Below, one piece after another: positions 8,794-19,700 of a stretch of 22,500 nucleotides of DNA; within the stretch, counting starts at the first letter, position 1, and every line of letters begins with the position of its first letter. Below the pieces are notes generated by a model. It ran no database searches. It had not been told where the DNA came from and worked only from the letters and a program-made list of their open reading frames with translations. A program made the position numbers and the translations under genes. The DNA lies in assembly GCF_000003605.2 (NCBI RefSeq), contig NW_003124911.1, forward strand, positions 82,838 through 105,337. The letters run 5' to 3'. This DNA comes from Saccoglossus kowalevskii. Its lineage: Eukaryota; Hemichordata; Enteropneusta; Harrimaniidae.

Positions 8794-8931
8794 TCAGCCG
8801 ACAAATATGTTGATATAATGGACCACTCAGTTACGACTACATCTCATTGAGCTAACCCCCCGTGCCAGCCCGCGAGAGCTATCTGACAAGTGGAATCCCT
8901 TATCAGTAACCTCAGACTAGTATTAACAGAA

Positions 8932-9057
8932 ATGGCTTTCGACGAAGGGGTTGTTCGAAACGGCGATGTGAAAAAAAGAAAACATCACAACCAGGGCGCT
9001 GTCGCCAACGGCATCCGTAACGGCCATACTATATGCAAACAAGTACCGACTTCAAAG
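8932..9057 (+). CDS. SPTLC2: SPT exon 1
   Basis: This encodes residues 1-42, from [15 protein letters not shown] to KQVPTSK. G at -3 and +4 give a good start context, and an in-frame TGA lies 48 nt upstream (8884-8886). The segment is basic and polar, with NG repeats ([13 protein letters not shown]) recalling the NGxVxNG pattern at the human N-terminus. The donor is AAG|GTATGA, phase 0. Confidence 0.9.
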
Positions 9058-10699
9058 GTATGATATTTATTCGGGTGGAGATTCGTTTCTAAAATGCATT
9101 ACCAAACATCTACATTTACCACTCTCATCCACCTGCTCATATGTTATAGCAATGTTGGTATGTCATCGACACAGAACGTCTTTCACGAACCACAACTTTG
9201 AGTTTGAGTGTTTGTTTGACCTTCGTGTTGTGTGATCATAGTCCGCGTTACTAGTAAAGAATTTAGTACATGTATTCGTGCTTTGTCATATACCAGGGGA
9301 AGGTTCGGTGGTATGTAGATGCGTTTTAATTCCCGCCACACCCAAAGGGCTATAGGAATAAACAAAACACAAAACACTCCCGATGTAGTCTAGCAATAAT
9401 ATACTATTACTACAGCGGAATTTCTTTAGTTCATTTTGGTTGATGAGTGATTTTGATGTTCCCGTTTTTTCCCTAGTTGAAAATTTCAACCTTTACTCTG
9501 CTCCTTCTAGAATTTTCTACCTTCATATGTACATGTTGTCAGAAATAAATCTAATCTATGGAGATTCTAACCTGTTAATCCCTCGATTATTTTTGAGAGA
9601 CAAAATACAATTTTTTTTACTTCAAAACAGCCGGGCATATAGTCATCGCAGTATATACTTTACTTTTTTGAGAAACGAATTTGTTTACAACTTCATCCTT
9701 CACAACAAACTGCTGAAGTCATCATTTTTAGTGGTTAGAAGTTTTATGATTTAAATTTTTTTATATCAGTAAGACCATATTTTTAATGTTGCACAAAATA
9801 AAACCTGCATATTTTTTCAGATATTTTACACAAATTTTGATCAATCAAAATTTATGTTCATATCGTCCAAAATGATGCAAATTATTATAGAAAAGTAGCT
9901 TTATTTAACATGTTCACATAGATTTAATTTAGCAAATTTTACTTATGCGAAAACAGCAAAATTGAAACCCAGTGAATAATTAATGCATTTACAGTACTGA
10001 CAGTACTTTGTGATCAGTGGTTCTGACCTATTTTGTAGATGATCACACCTTTTGTTGACTTTGTGTATACAATTTATGGTGTTTATGTGAGTTGAATTGT
10101 TCATCTTCTACATTTCTCATGGATTTGCATATTAAAGAGGTGGACTGTTTGGTGGAACTTGTGCATCTTGAAATGAAAAGTTGTTTAAACTGACTTGTCC
10201 AGGAGAAATGTCAACCACAATAGATTTGCTCAAGTAAAATTCAGATGTTCAGGATTTCAATTTGCTAATCTTATTTTCTACCAAGCTTGACCTTTTCACC
10301 ACTAGTTCTCTCTTTTCATCACAAATTTACAAATAGTCCCGTTTATAGTCTGCCCTTTCCTTCAGAAGATAAAAATGTTTCGAGTAAAAAATAAAAATTG
10401 ACTCAAATTTTGTCTGTTGGTTCCATAATTAGAGCTTATTTCCAGAAATATTGAAGAATATTACTGATATAAGAAAAAAAAGTGCAGAAAAATTTGGGCG
10501 ATAAAGTCTGGTGGTGAAAATGTTGAATGCTCTACATGTACTTTGTTTTGCTCATGACGTCTTCAACTAATGAGAAATTATGAAATCCCAAAAAAAACAT
10601 TTCTGGGAATAACAGGCTTATTGGATTTTTCTCAAATATTGAATATCTGAAGCTTTCCAATTGATTTTTAAGTTTTCTTTTTTTTTTTTGTTCAGCTAT

Positions 10700-10794
<95 letters not shown>

Positions 10795-13700
10795 TTGATA
10801 TACAATGTAAGTGACAGTTTTGAAAACATGCTTGCAATGTTTTTTAATAATGTATTGTCTACAGGTTAAGTATACAAAGAAGAAATCATGTGAATCGTTT
10901 GAGGAAGCTCCTATGCTGATAGCAATAGTTACCTACATGGCATATGCCTTACTTGTGGTAGTTGGCCATGTCAGAGACTTCTTGAGGAAGCTTTGTGGAG
11001 AAAAAAATAGTGCTGCAAAAGAATTTGGAAATAAGGTTGGTTTTTGTTTGTGTTACACCTTTTGATCTGTTCAGGAGTGTGCAGTTGACATGTACACATT
11101 CATGACATGTACTAAAATACTACTTCCTCTCTTTGTAACAATAACAATGGTTAGTACCCCCTAAGCTGTTCATGATTTTTTGCTTTTCAATGGTGGGAAT
11201 TCTTCTATGTAAGGTGTAAATAAATGTAAACAAAAGTCTAGTGCAGTTGAATAGGATACTGCAAACCGCTCTACATGTAATTTCATGATACAAATTTTTG
11301 CAAATCAGTAAAAAATGATAACCCTTGTATCAAGATTATATAATCTTACATTGGTTGATAAACAATGCCTCAAACTATGCGCATGTAAATTTAATGCTTT
11401 TAGATAATTTTTGGATTAACCATTACTGATGCTATAATTTTCAGTTGAAGTTGTTTAAACCTTTTCTCGCCATAATTTTTTCCGCCATAATTTTTCCCGC
11501 CATAATTTTTCCCACCAAAATGTTGGTGATACATTTTGCCTATTTTTAAGTGTTTTTCTATAAAATGGACATTTCATATTGCCTAAGGGTCTTGAGCAAA
11601 ATTTTGAAAAAAAATATTGAAAAAATGTCAACATGTTTTATTTTGTAAATGGCCGGTGACAGAAGTTGACTTAACTCAAAGATTTAACACAGTGACGAGG
11701 AATAGTACAGCAGTATTGTCTTAACAATTACATTTAGAAAATACTACTAATTTCATTAAAAAAGGTATTACTGATAGCAAGATTGTGTCTGAAACATTGA
11801 GTAAATCGATAAATTCTGTACAATTCAGGTTATACTGGGTTCCATTGCCAAGTATTCTTGTAGTAATCAGCACTTTTCAATTGGTAATCTATGTTTGGGG
11901 AGATTCTTTAGTTTTGTAAAAAGCTTGTAATTTGTGCTCTGTAGCTGCAGTCCAGTAGTTCTCAAATTTGTAATTTGTTCAATTCTTGGTGTGTCATCTT
12001 TATTATTATCTATTTCTTGACATAAATTATTTTCAACTTTCAGATTTGTATTAGCTTTCCCGAGTTTTTTTACAATTAAGTGTGGTTAACCATTTTCAAA
12101 TGAATGTTGTAAATAATCTTGTTGCCTTTAGCTTTATGTAAATAAGTCTCACTTTAAAGTGCAAGTTTAATTAATGATGTGTTAGTGTTACTTTTCGTCC
12201 ATGCCCAGACTGCGAAAACACTATCGCTAGAGGTTAATGCCCAAATTATATTAATATCTCCTGCTTTCCTACTACAGGGTTTTGTTCCATTATATTCCGA
12301 TTTTGAAAGTTTTTATACACGCAATCTTTATAGACGTATCCGAGACTGTTGGAATCGACCAATATGCAGTACTCCGGGTGGATGGTTTGATATCATGGAA
12401 AGAACTAGCAGTGATTACAACTGGCACTTAGAGTGAGTATTGATACTTTCATCGATGTAGGGTACTGTCTGATCTAGGGATCACTCTATCGTTCTAAAAC
12501 TAGAATGCCTTAGATCTTGGTACGAATTAGGGCTTGTATCAATAAAACAAACTACCTTTGAATGACGCTCTGTAGATATTTTCGCTCTTATCCCCATCCT
12601 ATAAACAAACATAGTATTCTTAAAAAAAATTTTAAAATACAAGTGATTAAAAATGAATTGAAAAACTATTGAGAAAACTATTTTTAAAAATTTAGTCTGG
12701 TTTCAGATAACTCCTTTGTGGTTTGTCCACACAACCTTTACATACTGTAAATGCCTAAATTATTCACTGGTTTTTAGTTTCTTTATAAATTTCTCTTAAA
12801 AGCACATGAACATGCATGCGAAATAACAATAGAAATCATTGTTTCCCTGCGTTTGTGAAATTAAAACCCAGTGAAAAAGCTCAAAACATCAAAATAGTGA
12901 AATGAAATTTCAGTGAAAATAAATGGTTTTACAGTATTGGTTTAGCTTGATATTTATACAGCTGAAAATACGATCTACGGTAGATGTTGAGGAATTGCGA
13001 AATTAATCTTGATATGAGTCAGTGTTGAGGACTGTAATCAATGTAACAATTATCAATGCATGTGGAGTGACGTAGTTTCGTTTTCAAGTAAGTTGAAAAA
13101 ATAAAAATATATGTGGTCCCAACAAAACTGAAAAAACTGCTGTCTATTTAAGGACTAGCTGATATTTTATTCAAATTAGTTGGTCGGTTTGATCGGCTAC
13201 CAGTTTATTTCTAGATCTGTGATGTGGATGACACGTTGCAGGTTTAGAATATCCCAAAAGCCAACATGTAACATTGTTGGCCCACTCGCTCTTGTAATAT
13301 GGTCATGTGACGGGGATAATGTGTGAATAAACATAGGGGATTAAACAAATTCTTTATTGAAATAGCACGCAGAGTGAAGTTGAACAACACATGAAAAATT
13401 ACTTTTAAATTTTGCGACGCTAATAATTTTCAAGCCGTAAATTAAAGTGGTTTTCATTGAAAAATCAAGATTGATCTTTTAATCAAGACAGTTTTAATTA
13501 TTTCAATGGACACATCTGCTATACTTTTGCGCACCCTTTGCAACATAAAATGATTAGTTATCATTTTAGACAAAGTCTGGGACTATTGGCTTAGATTCTG
13601 TTTGTCCGATATCAGTTTTTACTTCCGGAGCAATTTCTCAGACATGCTTTGATCGATCACAATCTAACTAAACACAAGGATTATGTATGATGACTTACAT

Positions 13701-16700
13701 ACGTACATTGATTTACATTACTATTTGATTTAGACTGACTGGTTTTTTACTAAAACTATTTGTCATGGTCATGTTGGGTTTTGAGTGCATGTCATATTTT
13801 TTTTGAGATTTGAACAATAATGGCAGACTGTTTTTTTTATTCATATTCATGCTGATTTCTCACTAATATATCATCTAATTCAGTGTAGCTTCATCAAATT
13901 TGTCGACAACCTGAAATTTGCAGTCTGTAAATGTTTCTGGAATCATTTCTTGCAGATGAACAGATTGACATCATTTTATAAAATTTTTTTTTCAGAGATA
14001 GCTTGCATAATTTCATTCACACTCATTTTTGTGTGATTCAGTCAACTATGCTTAGCCCATTACATTTGTAAAACACATTGACAGCCGAATGATTGCTTCA
14101 TAGCTCTATTTTAGTTGAAAGAACACCCACACTCTTGGATTGCTGCTAGTGATGAAATCAATGCTTGTTACATTGTAAAAAGTATCCAAGTAAAAATTTT
14201 CAAAAGGAAAAAAACCTCCTGTAGAGCATTTCATTTTCGCTACAAGTCATTTGATGCTGTTTGGTGGACAACATTTTGCACATATTACTGTGAATTCATG
14301 CCCCTAGTTTCAATTTGACCCCAGTTTATTTTTCACATCTGCAAAATTTTGTGTTTTCACTGATTCTTGGTTCTCTCACAATTTTGTGTAGTTAAAATTT
14401 CTTGGATCATGCTTCCTAAGTCTGTGTGCTTGTCCGTGTATCACAAATACTGCATACTCGCTTACCTGTATGCACAGTCTGACGATAAATCATATGTCAG
14501 ATATCAATCTTTGCTTGTTTTGAATGACTTTTTTTTCAGTATTCTAAGTGGGTCTTTTTCATTGTTTATATTTGCTTGTTTTGAATGACTTTTTTGTCAG
14601 TATTCTAAGTGGGTCCTTTTCATTGTTTTCACTGTTAATCACCTCCCTTTAATCCATTAACACCTAGAATCCATTAAACCCTTTACTGATAATGATTTCA
14701 ATGGTGTAACTGATGAACCCATTGCCCCCCCCCTCACTTATTAAAACTATCGGTATGTTAAGGAGCCCAATACTAATTTGCATACTTCAACCCTAAAAAC
14801 TTCCCCACAGCACCATTATTGCAAGGTAGGTTGAGAAGCAAAATTTAAATGACGGTTGGTAAAGAACTTGTTTTGTGCCACAAAACACATTTTATAACCC
14901 TACCCCCATTTTGTGCGTGCTGTTACTGTACAAAATTATTTAGAATATTTTATTTTCCCACAAATGAATGAATTCTCATCAGAACCCTATTTTGTTTGTA
15001 TTCTACTCAACATAGAACAAATATGGCCGCTAACTCTTTGTGATTGTGTTTGTTGATTTGGAGATCTTAAAATATATTTCTCGTCAACCAATGTGATTTG
15101 TAACATTTTCATTCTGCTGTCACATTTCTAACATTACATGTACACAACTAGATCTAATATACATATATTTATACTTGGCATTTCATTTCAGTATTACAAC
15201 GAGGGCTATGTCATGCAAATGAATGATTTTCCTCTTAAAGGGTAGCTCAGGAATTGTGACATGAAAATCAAAGTCAAAGTGTATTAATGAAAAAAAAATG
15301 TTAAATCTTTATTTATTCTGACTTATAATTTAGTCTGCAGAACTAATGTCTTAGGTAATCTAGCTGAGTCATCCACACACTAAATGAGCACTTCAGTTAA
15401 TGCGATTACTGTATTTGATCTATTAGTAGTGAATGCGATTACGGAAATAATAGATGTGAGTCTGTGGTCAAATATCAATAAATCAGCATAAAATAAAAAC
15501 AATTTTTGGTTTATATGAGCCTCTTACAGCAACAAATTTATTGCTTGTGTATGTATTCAATATCTGATTCTCTTAAGGTAAAATCTGATTCACACAGGGT
15601 AAAATCTGATTCACACAGGGTAAAATCTGATTCACACAGGGTAAAATCTGATTCTCACAGGGTAAAAACTGATTCACACAGGGTAAAATCTGATTCACAC
15701 AGGGTAAAATCTGATTCTCACAGGGTAAAATCTGATTCTCACAGGGTAAAATCTGATTCTCACAGGGTAAAATCTGATTCACACAGGGTAAAAACTGATT
15801 CACACAGGGTAAAATCTGATTCACACAGGGTAAAATCTGATTCACACAGGGTAAAATCTGATTCTCACAGGGTAAAATCTGATTCTCACAGGGTAAAATC
15901 TGATTCTCGTAAGGTAAAATCTGATTCACACAGGGTAAAATCTGATTCACACAGGGTAAAATCTGATTCACACAGGGTAAAAACTGATTCTCATAAGGTA
16001 AAATCTGATTCTCACAAGGTAAAAACTGATTTTTGTAAGGTGAAAACTGATTCTCATAAGGTAAAAACTGATTTGCGTAAAGTATAGATTCAGATTCATG
16101 AATTTATTTTTACCTATTATGTAAAATAATAAAATACGTTATTTGTATAACAGACCAGACTAAGCTAACAACGCCCAAGATAAATGCCTTATGATGAGAA
16201 TCTGTATTTAATTAATATTTTTTGTAGCGTTACTGGGAAATCAAGTCGGTGTATTAACCTTGGGTCGTATAACTATCTGGGTTTTGCCGAGGACTCTGGA
16301 ACTTGTGCTGAAGCTTCTCAAGAAACTTTAATTAAATATGGTGCCGGAGTGTGCAGCACCAGACAGGAACTTGGTGAGTTCTTAAAACACTGACCTGATT
16401 TTGTCTCAATGGCATGTATTTCGGTCATGAATATCTTTATGAAAATATTATTGTTTGTGCATGTATCTCCTTGCTAAAGCTTATAGTATCACCAATTATG
16501 TTGACTTGTTCAATGAAAATACACATTACCACATTTGCTTTATTATTAGCACATGCATGCTTCATTGAGTAAATGAGTGGTGTATCTGTCTTCAAACTAA
16601 GTCATAATTTAATGATTCTACATGTGTATGTAATAAATAATTTTGTCATTATTTTGTATTTCTAATATAGCAAATTCACTACTTTATAAAATAAGTTAAA

Positions 16701-19700
16701 ATATAATTTTTAGTAGTTACTTAGTCGTATGTTTGACGTTAACTTAACTATTTTGTTCTGCTATTTTTTTTTTTTTTTTGCTAGGCAATCTCGATATCCA
16801 CATAGAATTGGAAAAACTAGTAGCTCAATTCTTAGGGTTAGAGTCTGCTATGGTATTCGGTATGGGCTTTGCTACTAATGCTTTGAATATCCCAGCCCTT
16901 CTTGGCAAGGTGAGACCTTGTGTCATTTTAGTTGTTGTGCAGTTTCTATTAATTTTGTTTTTCAAAAATAACACTCCAAACCTGTATTGTTCTGCTCAGT
17001 GTGGCTTTATTAGATGCATAATATGGAAATCAGAAATCCATAAATCTTTTACCAAATTTATTGGAATTTGGATTCATGTTTTACAATAAATATTTTTCTT
17101 GTATTATTGACTGAATTTCTTGAATGAGTGTACCTTGTGAACTGATTTGCATCCACTTTTTTTAACCTATGTAAAACTAAGTCAGAATGATTTTTGGTAC
17201 TAATGAATACAATATGAAGATGCTCATACTACTATACACAGCTGCAAAATAAATTTTCATTCAAACAAAAAATAATTTTTCCATCTGTTTGTATGTTAAT
17301 ATCAGTAAGGCAATGTAGTACAACAAATTACCCTGCCGTGTGTTTATTCATTATGTACCACAAATATTGATCTGGCTCAGATGGATTTGATAATAAGATA
17401 AAAGTTTTTTTTTATCTTGCAAATAACTGTCAATGTCAGTGAAGTTTCCATTCACAGATAAGCATTATACGTCACTTAGAAAAAGATGAATACCATACAT
17501 GATAAGATCTACGAAGATCGCCAATCATCAAATGTGCATTCATTATGTCAGGAGGTTGTTTTTCTTTATACCCAATTTAGTGCTAGCAGCTGATAACAAA
17601 GACAAATACAAGACAAATAAATACTATCTGTACCATGGGACTCCATGGCACAGATTAATAAAAATTAGTTGACAAAATGGGTGTGTATGTTATTTCTGGA
17701 CTTTGACACGTCTCCCGTCTCTTACTAATAACAGGGCTGCTTAATACTGAGTGATGAGTTAAACCATGCATCATTGGTGTTAGGATGTCGCCTCTCAGGT
17801 GCTTCAATAAAAACTTTCAAGCATAATGGTAAGTAGATTTTTTTTTTTTTCTTCGGAGAAAGAGCCATTAATTATTCAGCTCATATTTCTGCTTTAATAA
17901 ATATTTGCTATGCTTCAGTGGAGATATGTGTGGAGCGTTTTTACTTTATTATATGATGCATATCATTCACAGTAGCGATGCTTAGTGTAAGTATCACTAA
18001 CTGATATTTCACACTAAAAGTGGCGTTAGGCATGAAAAACATCATCAGTCTCTGTGTGCTTGAACAATACACGTAGAAAACCCAAATCCCACAATGGTAC
18101 TGTATTTTATCCTTGCGATATGATAATGATTGGGTAGCAACAGTTACTTGCATCATGAAATAACAACCCATATTATTGATGACTGAATGTTTATGGAAAC
18201 TATTACCTAGAAGCATGATATTTCTTCAAATTTTGAAAAAACCATCGGCCGTAACTGTAAAATTGTATCCGCAGATGCTCTTAGAGGTCACAACCAATTG
18301 CATATGATTGGTAGCTGAAATTCCATGTGATCACTGTTTCTTGGCCATTTTGAGTTGGTCATGTGATAAAAAGGTTATCACCTGATATCACTTATTCATA
18401 TAGCTTATTGATATTCGTGGATCATGGGCTATATTTATATTATCCAGTCACCTTTAACCTATGACATCACTCTTATCAAACAGTTCTATGAATATCAAGT
18501 GATAACCTTGTATGTTGTCGTGACCATTTTCCGTACACTGCGAGAGGTCATAGCGTCGTAGTCGCGTCAAACATCGCGTGGGATTCGACAAACGCGAAAG
18601 TATTTGGGGGGACATTTCCATGCTTAATAATGTGCTGTCCACATTTGATGATAGGCAATTTCGATTAAGTGAGGGTATTCGGAAGCAATATTCCTCTGTC
18701 GAAGATCGGCCGGTCGATGTGAGTTACGAAATAAAGAAATTCTAGTTCAAAATCAAAGCGTTCGATTTTTGCGGCAGACGTTCGACGCGCGTCTTTCATG
18801 CATCTTGCGAGATCTCGCAATTATACGGAAAATCATCTATTGAAACAGTTTTATTCTACAAATAAATTTCCTGCATCATTCAATGCAAAATATACATTAT
18901 TCAGCTGGTCCTACTTTCTGTTGAGTGTCATATATATATACATTATTCAGCTGGTCCTACTTTCTGTTGAGGGTCATATATATCATTTTAAAAATATGAT
19001 CAAAACTAATGTACTGTAAAATTTATTTCTTAAAAAAAACAACATTTTTTTACCAATTCTTTAGACTTATGGTTCCTTGAATGATAATTTCAGCTGTGTA
19101 GGTGCTGGTTGCATATGCGTATTGGTAAACTAGCATTCTATTCTCAATATATTCATTTGACACAACAAACATGAACCATCATTTTGTCAGAGGGCGTTTA
19201 CAAGTTTCAAATATTTTCATAAAATTAAATATCTAAGTGAAGGTCATTAAAGTTTATTAGTTTTAATTGTTATCTTTATTGTTGACAGATATGAAGAGCC
19301 TTGAAAATGTCTTGCGAAATTCAATCATTGACGGTGAACCAGGCACTTACAGGCCTTGGAAAAAAATACTTATTATTGTGGAAGGGATATACAGGTAAGA
19401 GGCTAGCGATCACTCTTGTGTTTTGTTATAATTTTATACATGCAAAATTATTTTTCAACCCATTGAAATCATAACTCACCTCAGTGCTTTTTAGGAGAGC
19501 TATTTTTAACTTAAAAGACATTTTCAAAATGAAGGCCTGAAAAGGAGAGTCATAACTTTATAACCAGTTAACTTTATGTTTCACTTCTGTTTTCAGTATG
19601 GAAGGTTCTATTGCCAATTTACCTGAATTAGTGAGACTGAAGAAGAAATATAATGCATATCTTTATCTGGATGAAGCACACAGTATTGGAGCTTTGGGTC

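Larger units (their letters stand above)
8429..8931. promoter_or_regulatory. Shared divergent promoter of reticulon and serine palmitoyltransferase
   Basis: The two start codons face away from each other across 503 bp, which must hold both 5' UTRs and both core promoters. Visible sites include a palindromic CRE (8601-8608), an NRF1-like ATGCGCAG (8585-8592), and an inverted CCAAT box (8789-8793) followed on the SPT side by CpG-bearing sequence (CCCGCGAGAG near 8868). There is no TATA box at a convincing distance from either gene. This layout is typical of CpG/CCAAT-type bidirectional promoters. Confidence 0.75.
9058..10864 (+). other. SPT intron 1
   Basis: 1807 nt, AT-rich. It holds a partial MITE-like copy in inverted orientation (about 9940-9996) and a (TTTA)25 microsatellite (10697-10796). 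The open frame at 9440-9754 lacks any recognisable domain. Confidence 0.85.
12433..16227 (+). other. SPT intron 3, largest intron seen
   Basis: 3795 nt. It contains a MITE-like element (12743-12936), a 61-bp tandem duplication (14511-14632), and a 21-bp minisatellite (15578-16081) close to the downstream exon. The remainder is AT-rich and featureless to me. ORFs at 14115-14588 are unsupported. Confidence 0.85.
17829..19288 (+). other. SPT intron 6
   Basis: 1460 nt. It differs from the other introns in holding an inverted-repeat element (18371-18509), a CpG-rich block (about 18515-18830) and a 46-bp tandem duplication (18889-18980). The ORFs at 17941-18216 and 18454-18642 (minus) have no recognisable domain. 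Confidence 0.85.

Noticed and set aside
9440-9754. 104-residue plus-strand frame in SPT intron 1
   Set aside because: AT-rich, low-complexity composition and no domain. It lies between confirmed exons 1 and 2.
15578-16081. CRISPR-like array
   Set aside because: Units are contiguous with no unique spacers, and the context is an animal intron.
15506-16087. A 193-residue frame of repeated VKSDSHR, with a matching antisense frame of repeated NQILPC
   Set aside because: The 21-bp tandem repeat is a multiple of three without stops, so it opens frames on both strands. It lies within an SPT intron and has no start context or splice support. It is a minisatellite, not a protein.
16778-17089. Extension of SPT exon 5 to a stop at 17089
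   Set aside because: Similarity to SPT ends precisely at GK before a GTGAGA donor, and exon 6 continues the protein in frame.
18454-18642. Minus-strand 62-residue frame in the CpG-rich intron block
   Set aside because: No recognisable transposase, reverse transcriptase or other domain. It spans part of an inverted repeat, so probably chance within a repeat.
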